A DNA stretch of 64,000 nucleotides, taken from NCBI GenBank assembly GCA_028292625.1, contig JAQGLY010000038.1:17590-81589 (forward strand). Direction: 5' to 3'. Source of the DNA: Herbaspirillum sp. (GTDB lineage: Bacteria > Pseudomonadota > Gammaproteobacteria > Burkholderiales > Burkholderiaceae_D). Made by a program: the position numbers and the translations under genes. Position 1 is the first letter of the stretch. Every line of letters begins with the position of its first letter. The notes under the pieces were generated by a model, which worked only from the letters and a program-made list of their open reading frames with translations, made no database searches and had not been told where the DNA came from. This document shows, in pieces, positions 36,050 to 44,299 of the stretch.

Positions 36050-36553
36050 TCATGCCGCGTGGCGTCCGGCGAAGTCGGCGTAGGCCGCGGGGTCGAAGAA
36101 CGTTTCGCCGGCCCGATAGCGCTTTGCCTCCGGAATCACCGGCAGCGGGAGATTCTCGGCGGCTCCGTCGAAGGTCAGCTCGAGTTGCACCCCGCTCGGG
36201 TCGTACACGAACAATTGCCAGTAGCTGGTATTGGGAATCAGAAATTCGCGCCACGGCAGGCCGAATTTCTCGAATTGCCGGCGGAACGCGTTCCAGCCGA
36301 CGGCGGTGATCGATACGTGATCGATGGCGCCGGAGCCGCTGGTCACCTTGCCTTCGGGACCGAGCGCCGGTCCGCCCGCGTAAATGTGGATCACCGCTTC
36401 ACCCACTGGCGTCGGTACCGCGATCCAGGCGCCGGGATAGCCGAAATCGGGACGCGCGGTTTCGCGCAGGCCCAGCACCTTGGTGTAAAACGCTACGGTC
36501 GCGGCGAGGTTCGCTGTCTTTATCGCCACATGCAGAAGGCCGGTGATCACCAT
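36050..36553 (-). CDS. VOC-family (glyoxalase/extradiol dioxygenase fold) protein
   Basis: The 167-residue protein has one vicinal-oxygen-chelate domain pair: LHVAIKTANLAATVAFYTKVLG at the start (key part VAFYTKVLGLRE), DHVSI in the second half, and the Glu in VQLELTF. His-His-Glu are placed to bind a metal. It is the first gene of the operon that ends with DUF3891, and lies about 36 bases from the -12 region of a sigma-54 element. It may be a ring-opening dioxygenase, lyase or isomerase; the family is too broad to choose. Confidence 0.85.
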   Translation of the reverse strand: MVITGLLHVAIKTANLAATVAFYTKVLGLRETARPDFGYPGAWIAVPTPVGEAVIHIYAGGPALGPEGKVTSGSGAIDHVSITAVGWNAFRRQFEKFGLPWREFLIPNTSYWQLFVYDPSGVQLELTFDGAAENLPLPVIPEAKRYRAGETFFDPAAYADFAGRHAA

Positions 36554-36588
36554 AAGGGTTCCTCTTTATTTTTTTAAACATTCAGCAT

Positions 36589-36604
36589 TGCAAGCTTTAT
36601 GCCA
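36589..36604 (-). promoter_or_regulatory. Sigma-54 promoter for the VOC - molybdenum hydroxylase 2 operon
   Basis: On the minus strand TGGCATA-AAGC-TTGCA has full -12 block, a good -24 block and correct spacing. Predicted start is near 36578, 25 bases before the VOC ATG. Confidence 0.7.
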
Positions 36605-36823
36605 TCCATCGGCCCGGGCCTGTTCACACTTCACGCGTCTTGCCAGCCCACGTTGTGGTTTGAACGCATCTCCAGAATCAAGTGTGAGCAGGCCGTAGAT
36701 GGAAAGCCGCGCCGCGCGCGCGAACGCGCTTGCGTGGTGCGTTTTGGCGACGCGGTGTGCTGTGCTTGTGCAAGTAGGCCTGCGCATCGACCGCTTCGAT
36801 GCCCGGCCTGTGCCGGCGCGCAT

Positions 36824-36839
36824 GGGCATGAAGATTGCG
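36824..36839 (+). promoter_or_regulatory. Sigma-54 promoter for the asparaginase-like gene
   Basis: GGGCATG-AAGA-TTGCG keeps GG and GC ten bases apart and the TTGC block, with small departures in the first and last positions. Predicted start near 36850, about 35 bases before the GTG start. Confidence 0.5.
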
Positions 36840-36884
36840 TGGTCCTTATGCATTTGAGCAATACCACACATTTCGGGAGCAATT

Positions 36885-38579
36885 GTGAAGAAACCACGCA
36901 TCGCGCATCTGGCCGGGCCGACCGCCACGATTCAAAACACGCCGCCGCTGGTGACCTCGAACAAGGCGCGCGCCAAATATGGTTTGCCGCTGCTGGTCAA
37001 TCAGGACGGCAGCGCGCCGCGCTTCGACGTGTTGCGCGCCCAGCGTCTGGCCGCGCCGGTCACCGTCTATGTGGAACAGTTCACCGGGCACCCGCTCGAG
37101 GCCGACGCCGCGGAGCTGTATGCGCCGCCGGACGGCTATCTCGACGCTGCCGGCGCATTTCACAAGGAACGTCAGAGCGCGCACGACAAACCGGTGTTCC
37201 AGGTGGAAATTCGCCCGGAAGACGGCCTGTATCCCTTGCCTTACATGGCGCGTCAGAGCGGCGGCGGTGCGTGGGACGACGATTGCGCTTTTCCGGGGGC
37301 GCCGGCGGATCAGGCGCGCCAGGGATTCTATCCGGACGGATCGCGCAGCTTCGAGGAAATCGACCGGCTGGAAGTCAGTTATGCGGGCATCGGCAACATG
37401 ATTTCGAGCAAGGCGGACGTCGATTTCTTCCGCATCATGCCGCCCGGCGGCTACACCAAGGGCTTGCCCGCGGCGCAGCGCACCGATATCGGCGACGGCG
37501 ATATTGCGCCCGAGCGGCGCGGCGAGGATTTCTTTTCCTACCGGCCCTACCATCTGGCGTCGACCGGCACGCGCCGCACGCTGGCGCGCGCCACCAATGC
37601 GGTGCAGAAGATTCTGGCGTCCGGCGACTATCTCGGCGCCGTGTGGACCGAAGGCAGTCCGACGTCCGAAGAAAGCATTTACTGGATGGGCTTGCTGATC
37701 GACACCGTCAAACCGATCTGCGGCAATTCGGCGCAGCGCACGCAGGGCGAGATCAGCAATGACGGGCCGAAGAATATCGTCGATTCGGTCGACTACATCA
37801 CGTCGCGCGTGTGGGCCGACGAACAGGGCCGTAACAAGGCCGGCGCCGTGTTGATTCAGGAGCAGCGCATTTTCGCGGCGCGCGCGGTGCAAAAGGCGGA
37901 TGCGCGTCCGGGAGGCTACGTCGCCACCGGCGGCCATGGCGGCATCCTCGGCGCGTCAGGGCATGCCGGCGCGCCGCTGCTGCATTATTTGCCGACGTCG
38001 AAGCATACCTGGAATTCGGAAGTGAACCTGAGCAGGCTGCCGGCGCAAGTCACCGGTTTGCGGATGGGAAGCGAAGGCATCGCAACGGTGGCCGTGCCGA
38101 TCAAGGATGCCGGCGGCGGTCTGCTCGAAAGCGCCATCCCCAAGGTGTCCATCGTCAAGGACGGCAGCTACGTGGGTGCGGAAAGCAATTCCGATATCGA
38201 GCGCGAAGTGGATTTGCTGGCGCTGCTGGATGACGCGCTCAAGCATGAACCGCTGTCGGGATTTATCGTCGAAGGCCTGACGCCGTACGGCACCATGACC
38301 TCGGCCGCGCGCAACAAACTGATGCTGCGCGCGCTGTACAGCGGCATGCCGGTGGTGCGGGTCGGACGCGGCAATACCGAGGGCTTCGTGCCCCGGCGCG
38401 ATGAATGCATTGCCGGTTCCAATCTGACGGCCACCAAGGCGAGGCTGTTGCTGATGGCGTCGATGATGAAATTGGGCGCGCTGCCGATTGCAAAAAATCC
38501 GGATGCTCCGACGCTGTCCGAGATTGAGGCGACGGCGGCCAAGGTCGGGTTGTATCAAGGCATATTCGATACGCACTAG
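36885..38579 (+). CDS. Asparaginase-domain protein of unusual length
   Basis: The 564-residue protein starts with GTG, preceded by GGGAG at 36875-36879. The C-terminal part (about residues 400-560) looks like the small domain of L-asparaginase: LSGFIVEGLTPYGT, SGMPVVRVGRGNTEGFVP and NLTATKARLLLMASM. The N-terminal 350 residues are long and do not show the usual TGGTIA or HGTDT catalytic Thr motifs clearly; LAGPTATIQNT and ATGGHGGILG could be the remnants. Ordinary asparaginases have about 330 residues. An amide hydrolase acting on a ring-derived amide is the best guess. Confidence 0.7.
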   Translation: MKKPRIAHLAGPTATIQNTPPLVTSNKARAKYGLPLLVNQDGSAPRFDVLRAQRLAAPVTVYVEQFTGHPLEADAAELYAPPDGYLDAAGAFHKERQSAHDKPVFQVEIRPEDGLYPLPYMARQSGGGAWDDDCAFPGAPADQARQGFYPDGSRSFEEIDRLEVSYAGIGNMISSKADVDFFRIMPPGGYTKGLPAAQRTDIGDGDIAPERRGEDFFSYRPYHLASTGTRRTLARATNAVQKILASGDYLGAVWTEGSPTSEESIYWMGLLIDTVKPICGNSAQRTQGEISNDGPKNIVDSVDYITSRVWADEQGRNKAGAVLIQEQRIFAARAVQKADARPGGYVATGGHGGILGASGHAGAPLLHYLPTSKHTWNSEVNLSRLPAQVTGLRMGSEGIATVAVPIKDAGGGLLESAIPKVSIVKDGSYVGAESNSDIEREVDLLALLDDALKHEPLSGFIVEGLTPYGTMTSAARNKLMLRALYSGMPVVRVGRGNTEGFVPRRDECIAGSNLTATKARLLLMASMMKLGALPIAKNPDAPTLSEIEATAAKVGLYQGIFDTH

Positions 38580-38596
38580 GGCGTGTTGACACGCCC
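38579..38596. terminator. Hairpin between convergent genes
   Basis: GGGCGTGT and ACACGCCC form a perfect eight-base-pair stem with a two-base loop between the asparaginase-like gene and the convergent FAD monooxygenase gene. There is no T-run, so it is a probable but weak bidirectional terminator. Confidence 0.45.
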
Positions 38597-38599
38597 CGA

Positions 38600-39826
38600 T
38601 CAGCGTTCGCCGCTCTGCAACGGATCCATATACAGCTGGCGCAAGGCGGCGCGGTAGCCGGGCGTGTTCATCTCGCGGTGAGCGGCGACCGGATCGGCGC
38701 CGGCCAGCAGCGGCGTGCTGGCGCTCCAGGACAGCTTCCGGATGAACTCGATGCGGTCGGCGCGCAATGTTTCATAGGCCGCGGTCAAATCCCGCACGTC
38801 CACTTTGCCGCCGTCGGCCCTGGCCGCCATCAGCGCGACGAATGCGCAGCCGTCTTCGATGGCCTGGGTCGCGCCCTGTCCCAGCGTGGGTACCATGGCG
38901 TGCGCGCTGTCTCCCACCAGCAACACCCGGCCGCCGCGGTCGCGGAAACGGGTCTGTATCTGCTGCATGCGGGACCAATGCAGCGTGTGCGACTGATCGT
39001 CGGCGGCCGCCACCAGCAGTTTGCAGATATCCAGTGTGGGGCCGGCGGCCGGAATATAGGCGCGTTGCAATGCTTCCGCGGCCGTCCTTTTATCCGCCAT
39101 CATCTGGCCCGCGGTCGCGATCGGCACGGTGCCGCTCAGGTAGATGCTGCCCTTGGGCAAACGATAGGCCAGCAGCCGGTGCGGGCCGTTGAACCATTGC
39201 TCCATGTCCCACTCTTCCATTTCCTCAAGTCCGCTGAACTTTTGCTCATCGATCAGCAGCCGGAAATTGGCGACCTGAAGTTGTTGCGCCTGAGGTACGC
39301 CGTAGCACAATTCGCGCACCCGCGAATAACGTCCGTCGCAGGCAATCAGCAAATCGATATCGGCGATGCTGCGGCGTTCCCGAGTGACGGTGTGTTCCAG
39401 ATCGATGCTCATGCGATCCGCATCGGCGTTGCCGTAATTGAGGCTGACCAGCGCTTCCTCGAAATGGGTCGCTTCGGCCACCGCTTCGCGCGCCACGTTG
39501 TGCAAGTCGGCCCAACGGATACGGATGCCGGGACGGTCCGCCACCTCCGACATCGGTATCTCGTACAGCGGTTCGCCGCTGACCAGGTTGGCGCGCCAGC
39601 GGGTCCACGGCAGGCTCACGGCGCGCAGTTCGTCCGCCATCGCCGGCATCACGGCATCCAGCGCCTTCAACGCGTTCGGGCCGATATTCAGACCATTGCC
39701 CGCGTTGATGTGGTCATAGCGCGATACCTGATCGACCACGATCGTTTCTATGCCGGCAATCGCTTGCAAGCCTCGCGCAATGACTCCGCCGGAAACGCCG
39801 GCGCCGATGATAACGACACGACACAT
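38600..39826 (-). CDS. FAD-dependent monooxygenase, paralogue 2
   Basis: The 408-residue flavin hydroxylase has GAGVSGGVIARGL at the N-terminus, GLNIGPNALKAL near residue 48, ACDGRYSRVR near residue 165 and LLVGDSAHAMVPTLGQGA near residue 300. These are the FAD-binding, DG and GD motifs of single-component hydroxylases. It stands alone on the minus strand, convergent with the asparaginase-like gene and divergent from the flavin reductase. I find no clear promoter element of the sigma-54 type for it. The three copies share MEQW(F/Y)NGP(H/N/R)R(L) segments that look specific to this subgroup. Confidence 0.9.
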   Translation of the reverse strand: MCRVVIIGAGVSGGVIARGLQAIAGIETIVVDQVSRYDHINAGNGLNIGPNALKALDAVMPAMADELRAVSLPWTRWRANLVSGEPLYEIPMSEVADRPGIRIRWADLHNVAREAVAEATHFEEALVSLNYGNADADRMSIDLEHTVTRERRSIADIDLLIACDGRYSRVRELCYGVPQAQQLQVANFRLLIDEQKFSGLEEMEEWDMEQWFNGPHRLLAYRLPKGSIYLSGTVPIATAGQMMADKRTAAEALQRAYIPAAGPTLDICKLLVAAADDQSHTLHWSRMQQIQTRFRDRGGRVLLVGDSAHAMVPTLGQGATQAIEDGCAFVALMAARADGGKVDVRDLTAAYETLRADRIEFIRKLSWSASTPLLAGADPVAAHREMNTPGYRAALRQLYMDPLQSGER

Positions 39827-39956
39827 CGCAAAACCCCTAATGGTGAATTTTCTGCATTCCCGCGGCGCCGGCCTGGACAGAACAGTCCCGGCGTCGTTAA
39901 TTATTGTTTTGATATTTTATCGATTATCGCTCATGCATCGCCTGACTGGCCCATTT

Positions 39957-39972
39957 GGCATAAAACTTGCTC
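39957..39972 (+). promoter_or_regulatory. Sigma-54 promoter for the flavin reductase operon
   Basis: TGGCATA-AAAC-TTGCT matches the -24/-12 consensus. The start of transcription would be near 39983, about 85 bases before the flavin reductase ATG. Confidence 0.7.
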
Positions 39973-40067
39973 ACACACCGTGTGGTATTGAAGCGTCACC
40001 GCAGATTCCCAGGGCCGGTTAACAAGCCCTATAGCACGCAAGCCAATGCCTGACCAAGGAGAAAAAC

Positions 40068-40634
40068 ATGATGAGCGTATCGGCTCAGGCAGTCAGTGCA
40101 ACGCCCGCAAATCGGACGGAAAAAGAACAACCCACGTTGGAATTTCGCTTCAAGGCCGGCATGCGCCAACTGGCCGGCGGCGTGTGCGTAATAGCAACAC
40201 AGGCCGACGGCGTGCGCCATGCGTCCACCGTGACTTCCGTCAGTTCGCTTTCGATGGATCCACCGTCGATGGTGGTGTGCATCAAACGCGATTCTTCCAT
40301 TCATTCGCCGCTGCAAATGACGCGGAAATTGTCGGTCAATCTGCTGTCGACCGGACAGATCGAGGTCGCCGACAGTTGCACCGGCTTCGACGGAAGCACG
40401 GGCGAAGCGCGCTTCAAAAACGGTTCGTGGCGCATGCATGGCAGCGGCGTTCCGGTTCTGGAAGGCACGCTCGCGTCTATCGTCTGCAAGGTCGAAGAAA
40501 GCTGGGTCGGCGGATCGCATTCGGTGCTTCTGTGCTCGGTCGAAGATATCGTGGACGGTGTCGACGGCCAGCCGCTGGTCTATGCCAATCGCAGCTATTC
40601 GGCCCTGCAACCGATTGTCCCGCCCCCTACATAA
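40068..40634 (+). CDS. Flavin reductase (HpaC/NtaB-like)
   Basis: The 188-residue protein has the flavin reductase domain (FKAGMRQLAGGVCVIATQ near residue 28 is its start; SVSSLSMDPPSMVVCI is the flavin-phosphate region; SHSVLLCSVEDI near the end). It reduces FMN with NAD(P)H and hands FMNH2 to a partner. It is the only such reductase in the window, while five FMN monooxygenases are present, so it very likely serves all five. An AGGAG box lies seven to eleven bases before the ATG. The next gene follows after 48 bases. Confidence 0.92.
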   Translation: MMSVSAQAVSATPANRTEKEQPTLEFRFKAGMRQLAGGVCVIATQADGVRHASTVTSVSSLSMDPPSMVVCIKRDSSIHSPLQMTRKLSVNLLSTGQIEVADSCTGFDGSTGEARFKNGSWRMHGSGVPVLEGTLASIVCKVEESWVGGSHSVLLCSVEDIVDGVDGQPLVYANRSYSALQPIVPPPT

Positions 40635-40682
40635 TCGCATGCAACGATCCACGGGCAGGCCCTAATATCAAATGGAGTCCGC

Positions 40683-42128
40683 ATGAAAACAGACGAGGCC
40701 AGACTTCAGGCCCTTGCGCAGCGCATCGGAACCGAATCCGAGATGCTGGCGTATCCTTCGCGCAGCTGGGTCGATCAGGTGAGCGACGACGCCGGCGGCC
40801 CGGTGCTGGATGTGTTGATCGTCGGCGCCGGACAATGTGGCTTGGCGGTAGGGCAGGGCTTGATCCGCGACGGCGTCGGCAACATTTTGCTGATCGACCG
40901 CAATCGGGAAGGCTACGAAGGACCGTGGCTGACCTACGCGCGCATGAATACGCTGCGCACACCCAAAATCCAGGTCGGCATGGATCACGGTTTGCCCAGC
41001 CTTACCACCCGCGCATGGTACGAAGCCAAGTACGGCCCGGGCAGCTGGGATGCGGTCGACCGCGTCAGCCGCGAAGACTGGATGGGTTATTTGCGCTGGT
41101 ATCGCAAGGTGCTCAATCTGCCGGTCCGCAATGAGCGCGAATTGGTGGACGTGGCGCAGGAACGGAACTGGTTTCGCGTCACTCTGAAAAGCCCGAACGG
41201 CGCGGAGACGGTGCGCGCCAGGCGCATTGTGATGGCGACCGGCTTCGAGGGCAACGGCGAATGGCGCGTCCCCGACGAGATTGCCGCCGCGTTGCCGCCC
41301 GAGCGGCGCGTGCATTCCAATACCGTCATCGATTTTGCGCGCTATCGCGGCAAGCGGGTCGGCATCCTGGGCCACGGCGCATCCGCCTTCGATGCCGCCA
41401 TCACCGCCATCCGGCACGGCGCGCAGTCCGCCGACATCTGTTTTCGGCGTGAAACGATCCCGACCATCAATCCGTATCGCGGCGTCGAGTATGTCGGCTT
41501 CCTCAAGGATTTTTCCGAGATGGACGATGCGATACGCTGGAGTCTGAATTACTTTTTCGATGTGCACGATCAGCCGCCGGCCAAGGGCAGCTTTGAGCTG
41601 GCGCAAACTTTTTCGAACTTCGCCATGCATAGCGGATCGCCGTGGCTGGAAGTCGGCATGGCGGGCGACGAGATCCGCATCCGCACACCGCATCGTACCT
41701 TCCTGTTCGACGAGGTCATCTGCGCCACCGGTTCGGTGCCCGATCTGGGCCGCCGGATCGAGTTGCGTTCGTTTGCCGGCGATATCGCCTTGTGGCGCGA
41801 CCGCTATACGCCGCCGCCGGCCGAAGAGCGCGAGCTGCTGGGGTTTTATCCCTATCTCGGTGCGCATTACGAGTTGCAGGAAAAGACGCCGGGCTGCGCG
41901 CCGTTTCTGAACCGCATCTATGCGTTCAATTTCTCGGCGATCCTGAGCATGGGGCCGCACTCGACCTCGATCAGCGGCCATAAATATTCGGTGCCGCGCA
42001 TCATCCGCGGCATCACGCGCAGTCTGTTCCTGGAGCAGCAGCATGGCGTGATGGACGGCATCAAGTCGTTCCGGGAACCCGAGATCGTATGGCCGTGCGC
42101 AGCGCGGCATAGCGAATGCGCGACCTGA
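40683..42128 (+). CDS. FMO-like NAD(P)/FAD-dependent oxidoreductase
   Basis: The 481-residue flavoprotein has two dinucleotide-binding motifs: VGAGQCGLAVGQG near residue 46 (FAD) and LGHGASAFDAA near residue 235 (NADPH). ATGFEG and ATGSVPD follow each, as in flavin monooxygenases. The typical FMO fingerprint FxGxxxHxxx(Y/F) is not obvious. It is probably a monooxygenase acting on nitrogen, sulfur or a ketone, or a reductase. It is co-transcribed with the flavin reductase. Its end is convergent with the ureidoglycolate-lyase-like gene, 21 bases apart. Confidence 0.85.
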   Translation: MKTDEARLQALAQRIGTESEMLAYPSRSWVDQVSDDAGGPVLDVLIVGAGQCGLAVGQGLIRDGVGNILLIDRNREGYEGPWLTYARMNTLRTPKIQVGMDHGLPSLTTRAWYEAKYGPGSWDAVDRVSREDWMGYLRWYRKVLNLPVRNERELVDVAQERNWFRVTLKSPNGAETVRARRIVMATGFEGNGEWRVPDEIAAALPPERRVHSNTVIDFARYRGKRVGILGHGASAFDAAITAIRHGAQSADICFRRETIPTINPYRGVEYVGFLKDFSEMDDAIRWSLNYFFDVHDQPPAKGSFELAQTFSNFAMHSGSPWLEVGMAGDEIRIRTPHRTFLFDEVICATGSVPDLGRRIELRSFAGDIALWRDRYTPPPAEERELLGFYPYLGAHYELQEKTPGCAPFLNRIYAFNFSAILSMGPHSTSISGHKYSVPRIIRGITRSLFLEQQHGVMDGIKSFREPEIVWPCAARHSECAT

Positions 42129-42149
42129 ATTTCAGGCAGCGGCCAAGGG

Positions 42150-42677
42150 TCATTCGACGAACCGGAATTCCATCCCGTAATCCTGGTCCAGATGGCACGA
42201 GAAATGATCCACCTGGTTGGTATCGGCCAGTTCGAGGTTCATGAAATCGATCTTTTCGCCGTCGGTGAACGGTCCTGCATGCCATGTGCTGCGATGCAGC
42301 TTGATGCCCAGGTTGGGGGGGACGCGGAAGGCCTGGATTTTGCTCGGGTCCGGCATCTTGGTCGGGTAGTCCGGATCGTTCGGCGGCGCTACCGCGATCA
42401 GCCAGGGCTGGCCGCCGATGGCGATCAGGCACTGCGTCACGCTCAAATGGCGAGTGATCATGCGGAAGCTGCGCTCCTTGCGCATCAGCGGCAGGATATA
42501 GAAGCGCGGAATGCCGCGGCCGAGTTCGAGCTGCGCATCGTCCGGTCCGAACGGCGTGCCGTCCAGCGCCGGTTTGATCACCTGTCCGAAGGGCGCGAAA
42601 GTCTCGGCTTCCAAGGGCAGTATCTTCAGGTCCATCATTTTCACTGCGCGGCTGGTTTGCGGTGCGGCGTCGTTCAT
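42150..42677 (-). CDS. Ureidoglycolate lyase-family protein (AllA-like)
   Basis: The 175-residue protein is of the AllA cupin-like family: FAPFGQVI near the N-terminus, RHLSVTQCLIAIGG, the central IQAFRVPPNLGIKLHRSTWHAGPF segment (key HRSTWH) and the C-terminal acidic strand. AllA breaks ureidoglycolate into glyoxylate and urea, the last step of purine-ring nitrogen recovery. Its presence is the clearest sign that the pathway ends in a ureidoglycolate-like compound. The length fits the family. No ureidoglycolate amidohydrolase or allantoicase accompanies it. A weak sigma-54-like element lies upstream. Confidence 0.8.
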   Translation of the reverse strand: MNDAAPQTSRAVKMMDLKILPLEAETFAPFGQVIKPALDGTPFGPDDAQLELGRGIPRFYILPLMRKERSFRMITRHLSVTQCLIAIGGQPWLIAVAPPNDPDYPTKMPDPSKIQAFRVPPNLGIKLHRSTWHAGPFTDGEKIDFMNLELADTNQVDHFSCHLDQDYGMEFRFVE

Positions 42678-42709
42678 TTTTGCTCCTCCGAATGCGATGG
42701 GGTCTTACT

Positions 42710-42725
42710 AGCATATGTCATACCA
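42710..42725 (-). promoter_or_regulatory. Weak sigma-54-like element upstream of the allA-like gene
   Basis: On the minus strand TGGTATG-ACAT-ATGCT has correct spacing with departures in both blocks. It is 33 bases from the gene and in the right direction, but could be chance. Confidence 0.3.
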
Positions 42726-42792
42726 GCTCGCGCTCTTTTATAGTGCGCCGTATGGCCCGATTCATGGCCTGGATTTTGCTACCTCCTGGCGC

Positions 42793-44262
42793 ATGCAAAC
42801 AACCTTTACTCCGTCGGAAATCCGCATCATCGTGACTGGCGCCATGTTGGCGATGTTCCTGTCGCTGCTCGATCAGACCATCATCGCCACAGCGTTGCCG
42901 CCGATCGCGAGCGACTTGAATAACTTTTCCCAGATTTCCTGGGTCGTCACCGCTTATCTGCTGGCGTCGACCTGCGTCACACCTATCGTCGGCAAGCTGA
43001 GCGATCTGTATGGCCGGCGCATCACCATGGTGGTCAGCCTCGCGGTGTTCATCGTCGCCTCCGCGTTGTGCGCGCTGTCCACCTCGATGCTGGCGTTGAT
43101 CCTGGCGCGCGCCTTGCAGGGCCTGGGTGGAGGTGGGCTGATCGCGCTCGGGCAAACCGTGATTGCGGAGGTGGTGGATCCGCGGGAACGCGGCCGCTAC
43201 TCGGCCTATTTTTCGACCATGTATGCGACCTCTTCGGTGATCGGTCCCACTCTGGGCGGTGTGATGACGCAATATTGGGGCTGGCCGCTGATCTTCTGGA
43301 TCAGCGTTCCGCTCGGCCTGACGGCGCTGCTGATCACCGAACGCGTGCTGCGCAAGCTGCCGGTGCGGCATCAGCGGCCGTCATCGATCGACTATGCCGG
43401 CATTGCGCTGCTGTGCGGCGCGACCACCGCCTTGCTGTTGCTGGTATCGCTGGGCGGAAAAAAATTCGCATGGACCGGACCCGAGTCGCTTGCGCTGGCG
43501 GCGGCCGTGCTGTCGCTCGGCATCCTTTTTATCAGGCGGGAAAGGCGCGCCGCGGAACCGATTTTCGCGCAACGTTTGCTGCGCGATCCGCTGGTGCGGC
43601 GGCTGCTGGTGATCAACTTCTTTTTCTTCGGCGCTTACCTGGCGGTCGTGGTGCTGCCGGCCATCTACTTTCAGGTCGCGCTGGGAAAGCCGTCGAGCGA
43701 GGCTGGATTCCTGATGATTCCAATGATGCTGTCGACCAGCGTCGGCGCCTTGCTTACCGGACGCTATCTGCGTGGCGGGCGCTATAAACCTCCGCCGCTG
43801 GTCGGTTTGCCGCTCGCCATTTGCAGCATGGCGTTCATGGCAATGTATGCCGATAGCGTGTCGGCGCCGGTCGCTTCTGCTGTGCTGCTGCTTTACGGCC
43901 TTGGCATTGGCCCCGTGTTTCCCGTCAGTACCGTGGCCGCGCAAAACGCGGTGGAGTCGCGCGATCTGGGCGCGCTCAGCAGCACCCTGGCCTTTGTGCG
44001 CGCACTCGGAAGCGCGCTCGGCGTGGCGGCCGCCTCGGCGCTGGTGCTCGGGCTGGCGTCCGAGGCATTGCCGCCGGGAGCGGGGATCGAAGACCTGGTC
44101 CGGCACAGCTTGGCGCCGGATGCGCGCGCGATTGTGGCCAGAGCCTTCGGCATCATGTTCGGCGCCATCGGCGCCGTGCTCGCGGTCGCGCTGGCGTTGT
44201 TTGCAAGGATAGAGGAACGCAGCTTGCCAACCCGGCGCGATGCGCCTCGTCCGGCGGAATGA
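42793..44262 (+). CDS. MFS transporter, DHA2/EmrB type (14 membrane segments)
   Basis: The 489-residue protein has LDQTIIATALPPIASDL in the first segment (motif D1 of the 14-TMS drug:H+ antiporters) and the loop GKLSDLYGRR (motif A) near residue 80. It is an inner-membrane proton-coupled exporter. An in-frame ATG at 42715 would add 26 polar residues that do not fit the family; 42793 is preferred although it has no good ribosome site. It probably exports a toxic intermediate or gives tolerance to the substrate. A second MFS gene of a different class lies next to it on the other strand. Confidence 0.9.
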   Translation: MQTTFTPSEIRIIVTGAMLAMFLSLLDQTIIATALPPIASDLNNFSQISWVVTAYLLASTCVTPIVGKLSDLYGRRITMVVSLAVFIVASALCALSTSMLALILARALQGLGGGGLIALGQTVIAEVVDPRERGRYSAYFSTMYATSSVIGPTLGGVMTQYWGWPLIFWISVPLGLTALLITERVLRKLPVRHQRPSSIDYAGIALLCGATTALLLLVSLGGKKFAWTGPESLALAAAVLSLGILFIRRERRAAEPIFAQRLLRDPLVRRLLVINFFFFGAYLAVVVLPAIYFQVALGKPSSEAGFLMIPMMLSTSVGALLTGRYLRGGRYKPPPLVGLPLAICSMAFMAMYADSVSAPVASAVLLLYGLGIGPVFPVSTVAAQNAVESRDLGALSSTLAFVRALGSALGVAAASALVLGLASEALPPGAGIEDLVRHSLAPDARAIVARAFGIMFGAIGAVLAVALALFARIEERSLPTRRDAPRPAE

Positions 44263-44299
44263 GCATAGGCGAGTTTATTGCAGACGTCCGGCTTCAGGA

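Larger units (their letters stand above)
36554..36884. other. Divergent regulatory region between VOC operon and asparaginase-like gene
   Basis: No gene is evident in these 331 bases. A sigma-54 element for each direction lies near each end, about 220 bases apart, leaving room for activator sites. Several TTGTGCAAG- and GTGGTGCG-like words occur between them but I see no clear shared operator. Confidence 0.55.

Noticed and set aside
42765..42780. Sigma-54-like element TGGCCTG-GATT-TTGCT before the EmrB-type MFS gene
   Set aside because: The predicted start would fall only two bases before the ATG and the -24 block is poor, so I do not count it.
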